Source: Syngnathus acus (taxonomy: Eukaryota; Chordata; Actinopteri; Syngnathiformes; Syngnathidae). Taken from it: 64,000 bases of DNA. The notes under the pieces were generated by a model. That model was not told where the DNA came from and did no database searches. It saw only the letters and a list, made by a program, of their open reading frames with translations. The stretch is taken from the NCBI RefSeq assembly GCF_901709675.1, contig NC_051088.1, positions 9,388,193-9,452,192 on the forward strand. Direction: 5' to 3'. This document shows positions 1 to 20,030 of this stretch, piece by piece; within the stretch, counting starts at the first letter, position 1; every line of letters begins with the position of its first letter. The position numbers and the translations under genes are program-made.

Positions 1-49
1 AAACGCAGCGGCGCAGAGAGAGGCTTTTAATTGAGTAGATCCTACTTAC

Positions 50-948
50 CTTTTTATGCAGCAAGTAGTGTAATCTTAGGTCATTCTGACAGTTGGCATA
101 TGCCATGCCAAGGCCCATCCCCGAGCCAAGCGTAATAGGCCATGTATGCCCTTGAATCAGAGACAAAACATTGTGTGCAGCATCAGATGCTTGTCTGTTC
201 ATGAGGTGGAGCAGCAACAAAATGTAACTCACTTTTGAAGAAGATGACAGAAAACACAATTCCCAAGCTCAGACCTGTGCCTATGGAAACAAAGCAAGAT
301 TGTAATAAACACCCTATGTCATATATGACCTCCAGAGAGCAACAGTGAAATGGTTTTCATTGTATTGGGATTTGCTGCAGTACATCATGTTCAACAAACA
401 TAGCGTTTATGTAGCATTTTGAAGACTTTATGCTCTCCAATAATAGTTACCACTACAACAAGCAATTCATTAATTAAATAAATACATTTTAGGGCAAAAA
501 TGCTATTGTACTCGGACTCTCTCAACATAAACAAATAAAATGTCCAGTTTAAAAGCATAATGGTGCCTCAGAATAACTAAGGTCAAAGCCAGGTATTATG
601 ATATGAAAAACAAACACAGTGTTAAAATGCCGCTTATTTTAACTTCAAACACTGTGAACGAAAGATCCGCCGGTTCTGATATTTTATTCGTGTCGAAAAG
701 TTCCGATGTGTTGTACGTACGTGTAAAAAAAAAACACACACGGTTATGTGGTCATTGGCTTGCCCTTCGCTAGCTAGTTAGCTACCGTACCACTCAATGA
801 CAACTGCTGCTTTAAAAGCTCATGCTGTCCCGCATCCTTGCCATCATGATTACAGCAAACACGGAGAAACTTTGGGATATTTACCAAGCTTTATGACACC
901 ATCCGCAAGGCATCGGTCCCACTTTTTCCCCAGCTCCTTCTCAGACAT
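50..948 (-). CDS. micos10: MICOS complex subunit Mic10 (partial, 3' end outside window)
   Basis: Mic10 is a small inner-membrane protein that shapes cristae junctions in mitochondria. Three coding exons on the minus strand join in phase: 885-948, 233-280 and 50-150, each with GT-AG borders. The first exon encodes MSEKELGKKWDRCLAD, the Mic10 N-terminus. The second and third give two hydrophobic stretches with glycine-rich motifs (GTGLSLGIVF and GSGMGLGMAY), the family hallmark that drives oligomerisation. About 71 residues are present and the human protein has about 78, so only a short last exon lies left of position 1; the exon at 50-150 ends in phase 0 at a good donor (GTAAGT). An in-frame ATG three codons upstream (957) could also be used; I chose 948 because it matches the family start. 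The exons are too short to show as long ORFs. Confidence 0.9.
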
Positions 949-1894
949 GCTGAGCATTTTAGCTTGAAGCAGGCTCCTAGTGTCAAAAGCTGACTCGTGG
1001 TGCTTTCAATTGCCATCGGAAATAATGAGTAAAAAAAATAACGCGCGCGGGTGCTAGGAAAAAAAAGGTGGATGCAACGTCAGGCCGGAAAAAGCTTGAA
1101 CTTATGTGGACCATAGAAAAAAAAGACCAAACTGAAATTGCGTCCAAAGTGTAATGAAACTGCGATGCCAAAAGACCTGCTAAGGAAACATTCGCTTATG
1201 CTTGATGCATTGAACGCAGCACTAAGTTCTCGCGATATTAATACGTTGTGCGCCAGGGTGAAATTCAACGTATTATGAAAGCCCCAAAGAAATCTGTCAT
1301 CCCAAAAATACTACTGTAGTTTCATTGGTATAATTTTATTTACAATTTTCCTAGCGATATACCCAAAATTACATATTTTTTCAACCATAGTTTTGATTTC
1401 CTGAGACAACTAAGTACATCGTATGACAAAAAGTACTCCAATACGAAGACACGTGGCCATGTTTGGGGATTACTACATAAACGTGCAGTCAGCTAAGGCG
1501 AGAAAAGGGTCAGTAACCTAATAAAAATAAAAACATGGACGTGGATTTAGCATCAAGCACAGTCTCTCTCACTTTTTAAAATAACATTTGGTTGCTTCAG
1601 GTAAAAAGTCTAACATGAGTGATTATAAGCAAGTGTATGAAGAGCAAAGAGGTAGAACCCATGTCTTTATAAATTAAATACATCTTTGGCCAAAAACAAC
1701 AAAATTACCTTTTGATTGTTCTTTTAAAAAGTAACCACTGAATTTACAACTCGGCCATCTACCTAATTATGAAAAATAGACAATCAGAATACAGAATACA
1801 AATTTGCACGATTACAAAACCAAATGTGGTGGTTTAACAGATCATTTGTCACCATGGAGCATGGGCCAAACAGTTCCTGAAGACGCACTTCATA
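949..1894. other. micos10 upstream region and sike1 3' UTR
   Basis: No coding exon is seen here. The right part is expected to be the sike1 3' UTR (minus strand); a minus-strand AATAAA poly(A) signal is at 1335-1340. The left part, roughly 950-1300, should hold the micos10 promoter and 5' UTR. The sike1 poly(A) signal and the micos10 start codon are under 400 bp apart, so two same-strand genes are packed closely. Confidence 0.5.
1335..1340 (-). other. candidate sike1 poly(A) signal
   Basis: Minus-strand AATAAA about 555 bp downstream of the sike1 stop codon. It is the first canonical hexamer I noticed there; use is inferred from position only. Confidence 0.4.
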
Positions 1895-3459
1895 TTAATC
1901 ATTGCACTCTGGCTGGGTCTTGTTTTCATGTGTCGGTGTTGTTGGCGGCTGGGTCCTTTCCTCTCTCGTCAGTGCCATCGAGTCCTTACTAATGGCCACC
2001 AGGTCTCGAAGCTCCTTATTTTCAATCTGACCAAGAGAGTGTGAGGAAGAACAAATTGTGACTGAAAACAAAAAATGGTAACCAAAGCACACTCCAATAA
2101 AATATTTCTGGCATTTTTTTTGTGCTTTCAATTATGAACCACCAAATCCTCACCACTAATAGAATACTAAATGTTGATGAAGGATCCAGCAGGATGAAAT
2201 GTTTTCTTTGTTTATTTTCTGTATTTAGCCAGACAACTACACATTTTTTCCCTCCATGCCACAGCCCACGGGTTGGGTTTGTCACTGTCTACGGGACAAA
2301 AGAGTCTAGTTACCTCAAGCTGGGCAAGCTTTTCTCGAACGGAACAATAACGCTGATCATCCACCTGCACTGCTCGTCTCATCACTTGGCCCATCTCACA
2401 TATTCGCCCCACTTGGGTCTGTACTTCCTGGATAAGAGCCAATGCCATAGTTCTCAATTTAGTGAAATTTGAATCAGAAGATTAGGAAATGAAGCTGCAA
2501 CTGGATTCATGTGAAAATAGCAATGTGTGAATACTGTAAAGACAGCTGCTGTACTTTTGCGTGGTCCTTATGGAGTATAAGAACAGGTTTGGTGTCCAGC
2601 TCCTCTTTAGCCATCATCATCTGGAGCATGTGCTTGCGGTAATGGCCCATGATCAACTCCAATGTGTACTGATGCTCTTCAAGAGACAGCCAGAGTTCTG
2701 CAGACAAAAGATCACATTGTCAATACAGACAGTCTAGCAATGTACTAAACAAAAAGAAAGAAAGAAGGGGGAATTGATATTTCCAAACCTTTATTCTCCT
2801 GCTGGAGTTCCTTGATTTGAGTGTTTTCCTGAGTCAAAAGGACATGAGGCTTGTACTTGATCATTTCCTGGACCTCTGAAGTGTCATCTGCATGCTGATG
2901 GAGTAAGAGAGGGAAAGGGTTATGTCCAGTAAAGCAAGTCACACATCAAGCATCACGACAAAACTAGAAGAAAGTGAGCCATCACAAACAAATGGCAGTA
3001 AGACACTGAGCCTTGCTACCGACAAACCCAAAGTTGCTGCAAAAGAAATGCAAGCCCAGGCATTTTAGAGGCTGCTTTCAATGACCATTCAGTGACCACA
3101 TGACTCCTCCATACTTTTTTTTTTTTTTTTTTAACAACAATTAGCTCCATCTTTCCACTTTATTGAGCTAGAGACCATCCCAGCTCTCTTCAGGCAAGAG
3201 CGAGACCCTGGACTGGTCGCCAGACAATCACAGGGCACTTCTAGTCACATAGCTATTCTCACACCCAACCCAAACGCAATTAGGAAATTAGGTCTTTTAC
3301 CTTGTCCGGAAGAGCATTTCCCACTTCTTTCATGCTCCGCACCTTGAGACTGAGGGCCCCGGACTGGTCGATGAGGCTCTCGGCGGCTGTGTCGTGCTCT
3401 TTCAACCTCTCCAGCAGTGTCCGCGCATCACACAACACTTTCTCTAAAGTGCAGGCCAT
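1895..3459 (-). CDS. sike1: Suppressor of IKBKE 1 (SIKE1), complete
   Basis: SIKE1 is a cytosolic coiled-coil protein that binds IKKe/TBK1 and belongs to STRIPAK-type assemblies. Five minus-strand exons join in frame: 3301-3459, 2789-2894, 2555-2697, 2314-2427 and 1895-2026, giving 217 residues (human SIKE1 is 207). Diagnostic stretches are [19 protein letters not shown] at the N-terminus, [20 protein letters not shown] in exon 2, LWLSLEEHQ across exons 2-3 and [18 protein letters not shown] in exon 4. The KYKPH...QENTQI segment separates SIKE1 from its paralogue FGFR1OP2. Nearly the whole protein is predicted coiled coil. The start at 3459 is chosen because the paralogues begin M(A/S)CT(L/I)EK; an in-frame stretch further upstream lacks family similarity. 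It is divergent from csde1, as in human 1p13. Confidence 0.93.
3139..3270. repeat. L2-like LINE 3' tail fragment
   Basis: In sike1 intron 1. Contains the phrases CCATCCCAGCT, CCCTGGACTGGTCGCCAG and AATCACAGGGCAC, the well-known 3' tail of fish L2-type LINEs. A poly-T run precedes it at about 3115-3132. Diverged and truncated. Confidence 0.6.
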
Positions 3460-4149
3460 CTGCCTGAAGGTGAACCGTTCATCTAACGCTGACAAGCTAC
3501 TTACAAAGCTCAATTCCCGCTGGCTAAGACAACCTCAGTGTTCTGCCGACACGAGCGTTGTGATCTTCGTGCACCAAAGGCAGCTTCTACTATGTTGTAG
3601 CTAGTTTTACATGCATACGAATATTACAACGATTAAATATACGATTAAAAAATGTCTCCCGGAGTACAGTAGTAGTACGTTAAACACGATTAGTGCACCG
3701 TCTATTTTGTAGTCAAAACTCGTATCCTGGTCCTCGAAGCACAAAGATGTCGTCACTTCCGTTTGTTTCGCTTTTATTAAATTAAAATGTCCCCTCTATT
3801 TTAAAAAGTAATTCACCCACAGTCGCTAATATAGGGGGAATACAACGTTAGAAATCAAAACAAAAATATCATTACTAAACGAAGTTGACACACTTGTAAT
3901 TTCCTTACAAAATAAGACTTTGTGATTCAGTGAACTGATTAAAAGCTATTCAAGTGTATTTTCATAATAAATGTGTCTGCACTATTACTGTCAAATGCAG
4001 TATTAAAGCTCGTGTCTTAAATTAATTGCACCCATACATCATTGCAAAAGGACTGTTTCAAAGTAATAAAAACAACAACAACATGTACAGTAAGAGTTCC
4101 TCTCATCCCCCCTCTAAACTCTTTGGTTTTCGAGCGTTGGGCAAATATC
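3460..4149. promoter_or_regulatory. Shared sike1/csde1 head-to-head promoter region
   Basis: About 0.7 kb separates the sike1 start codon (minus) from the likely csde1 first exon (plus). No other gene fits in the gap, so it should carry both transcription starts. I see no clear TATA box; a short GC-richer patch lies near 4130-4230. The call rests on gene orientation. Confidence 0.5.
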
Positions 4150-4230
4150 GCGATAGCAGCCATCAGACTCACTACGTAATGTGCCGTGCTGCTTCTAGCG
4201 GCGCTGGTGACAGTGCTGAAAGCTGTTGGG
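4150..4230 (+). other. Candidate csde1 non-coding first exon
   Basis: A GC-rich stretch ends at a good donor (GGG|GTAGGT after 4230), in the place expected for the first non-coding exon of csde1, which is transcribed away from sike1. The left boundary is a guess. Confidence 0.35.
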
Positions 4231-5475
4231 GTAGGTTTTTATAAATATTTACGGTTCCTTATTGCATTAAACACATGCATGTACACGTCTAGCGGGTAGG
4301 TACAATTTGTGATGACGGCGAGGTTAAAATCGAACTCCCATGCCCTCGCTTTGCAGTGCTTGTGGGGCCTTGGTGAGAGCCGACGTTTTCCCCTCAGCAT
4401 AAATCACCCCGTACAAGGACCCAGTTGGTTAGCATAGCGAGTTAGCTTTAGCCGCTAGCACCGGGTACGGCCTTACCACGTTACCGCTGGTTAAACACGC
4501 CCGCGACTATCTAGACATCACAATGTAATGGTGACACAACAATTGTGCAATAGTTTGTTTTGATCCCGTATACGTGACAGTTGACTGACAACGAACATAA
4601 ATAAACTCGATTTCGATTTCCAATCTCGGCTTCTTTGTTGTCCGGTCGTCGTGCGGCTAGCTTTTTAACGGTCCCAGTTAACCGCAGACTACTGGTATCT
4701 CTTAAAGTCCATGTTTGGCTTCAATTAAGCCAACGTCGCTAATATACCAAGTTGCTTGAGTGTATTACGAGCAGTGTACAAATGGGTGCTACACAATGAG
4801 GTTTATCATAATTCCGAAGTTGGACTTGTAAATGAGTAACGAAACCCTCAATTGTTTTGCCTTCAGTGTGTGGCGCATGTTTTCCATGTACCGTAGTGTT
4901 GAGTTTACTGCGTGACAGCGTATACGACTTTGAACGCAGCAAACAAGCATTTCCCGTGACAAACTTATTTTGGGACCCTGACTGCCCCCACTGCCGCGTG
5001 AATCGATCGGGAACGCCCTGGACTTAAGCACCAAATAGTTAGCTAAATGCTAATCTGCGTGGTTCCGTTTGGCCACCTGACAAGGTCATTGAGATAACGT
5101 TTTTTATGGAACGACTTGTAGCAAATCATCGTCGCTTGCTCCAGGACACATGCTTTTGTGAAAGCGGTCATGCGCCTTGAGCGGCTGTAGTGTGATGCAA
5201 CGTGTTTGCTCAGGCCGTTCGGAGGTCCAGCTGAGTATGGCGACTGCTGGGAAGTCACATGGCGACTCCTGTCAGAGGGCTTGTTGTTCTTGAGCAAGCG
5301 TAGGCCCACTGAGTGATTTGAAGCTGAAGGAATCGAAATAGACATAACCTGGAGTCGGCTCCAAATTGCACCGTTATAAAAACAGTGTTGCTGGTCAAAT
5401 GTAATGTGTGACAATTAGAGACAAACATGTGTAAAAAATTTTTTTTTTTTTTTGTCACACACACATTCTCACGTC

Positions 5476-5550
5476 ATATGCGGGAATCGAACTCACGGTG
5501 TTGGCGCACAAGACAGGCAAATGTACCCCTTACGCCATCAGCGACTCTCT
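5476..5550 (-). repeat. tRNA-derived SINE fragment
   Basis: On the minus strand there is an A-box-like TGGCGTAAGGGG and, about 40 nt further, a B-box GAGTTCGATTCCC, spaced as in a tRNA. No good cloverleaf closes, so this is a SINE head or tRNA pseudogene and not a functional tRNA. Confidence 0.5.
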
Positions 5551-5956
5551 GTTCAAGTAACTTAGACAGGAATTTTTTTTTACAAAACTAGGTTTACTAT
5601 TATGCGCGTTGAAAAATGACAAAACCCCTTTAAAAGAATGTCAATCAAATACTACCTATGTTTTGCAACGTTTATTAAGCCAAGGTACGTATTGTCTTCC
5701 AAATAACATAATTGCCGAAGCCATATTTCAATGTTTTTGGAAAACAAACAAAATACAGTTTTTAGAACATAATGGTGTTTGTCTAACTGACAGTGACAGA
5801 AACGTCAAACACATGCTTGAACAAGTAATCTAAAGGGAAAAGAGCCAATAGAAATACCAATGTGTGTTAAGGTTACATTCGAAGCAAACACAAATGTATG
5901 AACTGGGTATCTGGCCTATGTTCCCTAAGCATCGATACTGCTATTTGTTAAAAAAA

Positions 5957-5958
<2 letters not shown>

Positions 5959-6017
<59 letters not shown>

Positions 6018-6030
6018 TATATATAATGGG
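5959..6030. repeat. (TA)n(CA)n microsatellite
   Basis: Long TA dinucleotide run followed by CA repeats and a few more TA units; likely polymorphic in length. Confidence 0.9.
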
Positions 6031-8216
6031 GTTTTAAAGTTTATAAATCAAAACCCAAGGTTATGCACTTATTACCTTGTTGCAAGCTCACTGATATTGA
6101 AAGAGCCCTCAATAAATTCTTTCATGATGCTTGATGCTCCTCATCACAGCGTGGACATTGTTTGCTAAGCAATATACAGGCTCGTGCTAACAATGGACAA
6201 TAACGTACCACACATTTGACTGGAGAAGAAAAACGACCTTTGCCTTTGGCCTCGTCTCTCGGCTTGTTTTCAAAGCTGTGAACAATAATTAGTTCCCAAA
6301 GTTTCATGTCTAACCCATTGAAAGAAATCCTTTTTCTGTTTGACGAGCCCCTATGTACTCTGACAGCACATGCGGCTACGCATACGCAAAACACTTTCGT
6401 GTTCAAAAGTGTTGCGCTAGATCACATTAGAGGAATGCAGCCATAAATATCATGACTTGATCTGAAGGTATGCATGAGTGCTTGTTGCTCCAGCCTTTTT
6501 TCTGTACTCAATCTAGTCAGCTGCAATCACAGGCGTCTGAGTCGAATCTATTTTTATACCCATGAATCAGGCTTCCCCAGAACACATAATGGCACAATCC
6601 CTTTGCATGTCACACAGAATATACACTGTTTATATCACTCATATGAGAGAGTGAACGGCGGTATTCCCCGAGGCTGGATTTACACTACAGGTCCAAGTGG
6701 CCAACTCCGATTTTATGATCATCAGATTAGATCTGAACAATGTTAGAAAATAATCTGATCTCCTTGGTCTCAGAGGCATTTAAAATTTAGGACACCATTG
6801 TATTTTGCTCTCATGCTCTCAACCCTTTCATTTGATGTATGTTTGTTTGAACCGTATTAATGCTTTGTCCCTGTCACTGTGCTTCTACCCCAACAGTATG
6901 AAGTGAAACGGGACTGAATTTTTTTTGTACCATCCGCAACTGCTTCAAAGTTCAGATCACAAGAAATAAACCGAAGAGAAATTTCCAAAACAAAATAAGC
7001 AACGTTGCAACTCCCATGACTACAAGACACGTTGGCTCTAGGCTCATTTCAAGGGTTTCAAACAACAAGTGTAACCAAATCCTGAATTGACCAAAGACCA
7101 ACATCAGGCCAGTCTACACAAGCAAAAGAGAAGCAATCCTACGCCCAAACGATTGAAGAGACGACAACAACTGATCTGAAACCAGAAGTTTGTGCCTACT
7201 CAACAGCTTTGACAAAGCACACGTCCCAACGCTGCTCCTAGCTCTCCTCATCCTCACCGCACCACCGACTCGACACCGGGGTGTGGACTGAGCTGCTGTC
7301 TGCTCGTTTATTTTATTTTTCCATAAACCTCCCCTTCCACACATACACTTTAACCCCCTCTGCTCGCCCACTATTTTCACCCAACCTTTTTCGAAGCAGT
7401 CTTTTTTTGTACCTGCTTTTGTCTTATTTTTTTGCGCTACATTTCTTCCTGCTTTTGCTTGATGCAAGCATCTACAACTGGTGCCACAAGCCTGTAACAA
7501 GAGTGCGTGAGTGTGTGCTGGACCGTGTATGAAGAGATCTGCAGAAACATATTAGGCATCAAGACTCTACCTGCACACTACCTTTTCAAAACAACTAATA
7601 AAGGTGAGTCTTAAGTGTATTTCCAGCAAATATTTAGCTATGTAACACACATTTCCCCCTCTTGAAGCGTTCCGTTTCCACTAGAGGTTTAAGTTGGTTC
7701 AGTCAATTAACCAAAGTGGTGGGGTTTGCCCTTTAAGCCTTCTAACCTAAATTCAGCCTTTTTTCCTGTGGGTCCTTATTCATTCACTCATTCATCATCT
7801 GAGCCGCTTATTTTGAAGAGTAAAAAAAATATTTTGATATATATTCTATATATATACTGATATAATATTATCGCCCATCCCTACTTACTTGTAAGACATT
7901 CAATTTTATGGGTTCTTATCTGTTGTTCATTTTAGATAATCTTTTTCAAACGGAACATTTTGTCATCGCAAATTGTTAATTGTATACTTAGGTGATCAAC
8001 GAAACACAAATGAAGTTTTTATTTGATTGCCTTTGGTAGCCACCGCTGTGCGCCTACTGTTGTTTCACGCCATTTTCTCCCGAGTTCATTTTCCACAATC
8101 TGCATTTCTCTGTCAGGGAAGAGCCCAAACCCACTTTCCCACTTGGTTTGTGAAATTGTGGCCGGTTGACATGTTTTCCTCACCCGTCTTGTTTGTTCCT
8201 CTCTTCGCCCCTGCAG

Positions 8217-9568
8217 ACATCCAGCGATGTATCATTGGGTGGTTTAATCAGGACTAATCATTTACAGTCAAACAAACAGAATCAAACATATATACTTATC
8301 AAAATCAGCAGAAGCGCTCAAGCAAGTGTGGTTTGAGTTTATGGGAAAATATGGGCAGCCCCTGGAAAGGCTTTGTTGAATTTACCATGCCCGCGTCGCC
8401 ACCCACCACGTTTGTTAGCGCTGACCTGAGCAGCACCTCCCCTGTCGGACTCAGCCTGTCGCCATATGGCCGATCCGTAAGTGCCACCTTCCCACCTCTT
8501 TTCTATAAAGCCCCACCGCCCTTCCATCGAATTCTCATCCACCCTTCCCATCCAACGTTCATCAGCCTGCCTTGCTCTGCATCTCTTGATTGTGAATGGC
8601 CACTCCAACCTTCCATCCCCTCTGGGCTCCAGAGACTAGCCTCTGCTCGGGAGTATTGTTCCTGGGTGGCTGTTCCAAGAAGAATATCAAAACTTTTCAC
8701 ATTTCCTGTTCTTGCCTCCCGTGTCACTCCCCACCGCCCCCACATATCAATACAGGTTCATCAATTTCATCTTCTACACGGGCAAATCGCCGCCTGCAAA
8801 CCATGGCCAAGAAATTTAAAAACTGGCTGCCAAAGATCGATTTTTGTTCACGCTTATTAATGGACAACAAAAATAAGACCCTTTCCATTCATTGGACTAA
8901 GTTATTCATTACTGGGCCAACAAAAGAGGCTGATCTTGGACCCCTCCTCTCCCCATAACCATTCATCATCGCCACTGCAATCTAGATACACTGGTGTTTG
9001 CCCAATCATTTGATATTCCCTCCACAGTGTAATACTTTTAGTCTTCCAGTAACTTTTTGGCACACTCCATTAGAAATGTCTTAACTGACCAAAGCAGATT
9101 TTTTTTTTTTTAATTTCTCTGTTGTTGAGAAAAGTCATCGAAAAGTGATGGAAGCTGGTGTGCTGTTTGGTATCTGTGGGTTTTTCCCGCTTGGTGTTTT
9201 AGAGGTTTTCCTATTGACTACCATAAAGTTGAGCTATATTGTGCCAAAAGCTGTGCCGAGAAGGAAAATTAGGCAACATTTTGGCAGAGCTTGGATGTTG
9301 ATATTTTGAATAACTTTTGCTATGACACAATTTCCATGATCTGCTTAAAGGTAGTTGAATTCGAAATGCTCCTCTCCAACAGCATAGGCAAGCTCAAGCC
9401 GCAATGTCAGAAATGGAAAGGGCTACTTCTGAGCCCCCAGTGGCACGCAGCACTGGCCCATCCACCTCCTCTACCGCTCCCATGTCTATTCCCCGCTCCT
9501 CGTCGTTCTCTTGCCGTCCCCACTCGGGAAGTAGAAAACACAAGCGGACACCTTTGTACCAGAGATCA
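8217..9568 (+). CDS. csde1: csde1 alternative N-terminal coding exons (long isoform)
   Basis: Two exons can extend csde1 at its N-terminus. Exon 8217-8476 follows a long pyrimidine tract and CTGCAG, and ends at GTAAGT. It has an in-frame stop at 8255-8257 and then the first in-frame ATG at 8351, giving 42 codons (MGSPWKGFVEF...SLSPYGRS). Exon 9383-9568 follows CTCCAACAG, is open for 62 codons and ends KHKRTPLYQRS before GTAAGA. Both are in phase 0 with each other and with the main ATG exon at 10953. The human long CSDE1 isoform, as I recall it, also ends its Ser/Pro-rich extension with KKQKRTPTYQRS just before MSFDP, which strongly supports the second exon. An alternative start inside it is ATG 9404 (55-residue extension). 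The first exon is supported only by splice signals, phase and coding character. Confidence 0.65.
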
Positions 9569-10952
9569 GTAAGAGGGCATGCTGGGTGACCCTGAGGATT
9601 TTTACATTTCTGTAACATCGTGTGACGTTTAAGAGCATGCACTGTGTGTGGTGTTGTAAAGCCATGTTTAACCAAGGTGTGTGGCTCAGTCGGTTTTAAC
9701 TTGAATCACGATCGAGGTCAGGAATTCTTGAGCTAGAGAGGTTCCCAATGTTGGCAAAAATGTCTTGAAAGCAAGGTTCTGACCATCATGATGGTATAGC
9801 AAGCGGCCGTGTATGGTCATTCAGTCAAAAATATTTTGTGGCCATCAAATAACTGTCACATTAAAAAGACAGCATTCTTTATTATTCCAACAGTTTTTAC
9901 TGTTCATTTTCACATTTAACTGGAATTACTGATTGTTAAAACAACAAATTTTATTTTTTCTAATTTATCCAATTTGTATATTTTTTTATCAAAACAGAGG
10001 TTTTCTCTGGAACTTAAGACACGGAACAGGTCAAAGCTGCACTTTTAGTTAGGCTTGTTTTATAAAAAGACTAACTGAGCAAGCACTAGGCAACAGAGGC
10101 AAAACAAAATTAGTACGTCTTGGAAAGAAGCCACAGCCGGTTGGTTTAGAGCAGGGTAATTAATTTTGCAAAGGGGCCACATGAGAAAGGTATGCTTTCT
10201 GAGGGCCACGCCAACCTAAACCTTGTTCTGCATTTATTTTCTAAAGATTGCCATGTGTGTAGGTATGATATGTATTGCTATAATTAGGAAATGCGGGGTC
10301 AGATGTGGGCACCGGGCCCTGCTTTGTCCAAGTCTGGGTTGGAGAGTAGAAAAGGAGAAAGATGGAGACATTTGAGAGAAAGATAGTTATCCAGCTACTA
10401 ATCCAGTCTGTCCATCAGTGTCTTGCACTTGGGACACAAAAAGGCTGTGTGCATTTGTAGTGGCCAAATGAATTTATACCCCCCAAAGGTTGACCTGGTT
10501 ATATTACGGATGTCAGTTAAAGTAATTTTTAAATAGGTTTGGGTTTATTAAAAGGCTTCTGTGCTTCAATCCAGACCTATATGTGACATCTGTAGAGGGA
10601 GGTGAACAGTTTCTCAGTTTTACGACCAAGTTTTACTTACTGAATTGCAGTTATTACTGTACTTACAACTCCTAATTGAATGATAGTTTTTTTTTTTCAG
10701 TGCATGCAACTTCAACCATTGTGCAACATGTTCTTCTTTTGCTGCGAATGGTTTGAATTGACCTGGAACACAGTTCAACTGTATCAGTTATAGAAGCTTT
10801 TTAATGACATTTGTTTCCCTTTCCACCTTTTGAAGTTTGCCATATGCATGTTTTTGTAAATGTATATATTTTTTTCCAAGGAAACAATTTTGAGGTTTAT
10901 TGTTTAGCGTTGTCTGCAATGTTTTAACTTCAAATTCTTTCCTCCTCCCCAG
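9569..10952. other. csde1 intron with a hAT-like MITE remnant
   Basis: No coding exon seen. Around 10149-10350 the phrases TTAATTTTGCAAAGGGGCC and ACATGAGAAA, with an opposite end near GGGCCCTGCTTTGTCCAAG, resemble a short non-autonomous hAT-type element. The intron ends at CCTCCCCAG before the main start codon. Confidence 0.35.
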
Positions 10953-18736
<7,784 letters not shown>

Positions 18737-20030
18737 GCAATACTGTTTGGTGCTGGTAGACCAGGGAGGGGTTTGCTTTTGGGGGAGGGGGGATACCTGT
18801 GAACCTGATAAGTCATGAGCCGCTTAAAACCCAATACGTATGCACACAGTGCAGCAATTGGCCCACTTAATTCATGGAGCCATGACTAAATGTTGGGCAA
18901 GTCCCCCCCCCCCCCTTTCCCCTCCCCGCCTACATTGTATGACGTTCTTGATGAGTGCACGTGAGATCTCTGAGCGTGTGCATGTGTGATGATATATCCT
19001 AGCTGTGAGTAGGGACAGGGCCTTGTCCCTCTAAATAAGACTGTGTGGCCATCCGAGCCCCAATTGTTTTGCAATTAGCTTTGTCTGGAATTCTGCACCT
19101 GTAAATTTGTCCTCTTGTTTAGTTGGAGCGGTTGAATGTCTTGAGTGTCTTTTCCATATTTTGTTTCCTTATATTGTTTGCTTCTTTACCCACAGACACT
19201 TGAAATGGTTTCATTGTGAGATTTCTGCTACTGTATGCTTTCCTACAAATTGCATAAAGCAAAGTTCCCTCCATAAGGAGGATCATATTTCTCATGTACG
19301 AGCTTCAACCGAGGATTTTTCTCTGCTCGTTTTTTTGAGCAGTTTTTAAATGCTTGACTTGAGAGCTTTTTGAAAGCATGGACTGTGTGGATGTGCGAGT
19401 CTAATGGGATTGTTTAGTTTTACCAATCTGGAGCCTTTAAATACTTTTTTGGTATTCACTAGCTCCACTAAAGCAATTTCTCCCAGGTGCAGAATTCCTT
19501 GGGGCAACTTATATCTGCAATTATTTTTTTTCATTTATTTTTTTTATTAGGTTGGGTTTTGTTTTGCACATGTTGTTTTTTTCCCCATTGAAACTCTGTC
19601 TACTTTGAAAAACAAGGTGCCTAAAAATAACTACAAGCAAAATGAAAGAGGGGGGTGGTGGAGCTTTAAACAGCTTGTTTGTTTCCCAGCCAGCCACCCA
19701 CCAATATAAAGAACAATCTTTGAATGGCTTTCTTGTTAAGTAAAGATAACGATATGCATCCCGAACCTGTTGGTTAAACAATACTGTATGTAATGTGTGC
19801 TTTTTTTTCCCCCCCTTTAGTTAACGTCAGACTTCATATATGAGAACAAATTTATTGGGGAAAAAGTAAGGAGTTAGAAACTAAGTTAAAAAAAAAAAAA
19901 GAGAAAAATCGAAACAGGATCAGTCAGTCTGCAAAGATCACTGGCTTTCAGTTGAACCACGTTCAGAGGTCCCTATGTACCTTTGTCAATGGTCTTGAAT
20001 GAATAAGCAAATTAAAGTTTTATGAAAATC
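18737..20030 (+). other. csde1 3' UTR
   Basis: Follows the csde1 stop codon without another gene. A poly(A) signal ATTAAA is at 20011-20016, followed by T/G-rich sequence, so the UTR is about 1.3 kb. It contains a poly-C tract near 18904-18915 and an A-rich run near 19887-19900. Confidence 0.55.

Larger units (their letters stand above)
4231..8216. other. csde1 5' intronic region, no supported coding exon
   Basis: About 4 kb between the likely first exon and the first candidate coding exon. It holds a tRNA-like SINE fragment (about 5476-5550), a TA/CA microsatellite (about 5959-6030) and a short L2-like bit near 7770-7805. A donor-like AAAG|GTGAGT after 7603 may mark an alternative 5' UTR exon (possibly 7545-7603), but its acceptor has a poor pyrimidine tract. 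Confidence 0.4.

Noticed and set aside
7114-7532. Overlapping open frames on both strands in csde1 intron 1
   Set aside because: Pyrimidine-rich sequence gives long frames by chance; no domain or splice support.
8333-8860. 175-codon plus-strand open frame
   Set aside because: It begins at a non-ATG codon and runs through a good splice donor at 8477; only 8351-8476 is taken as coding.
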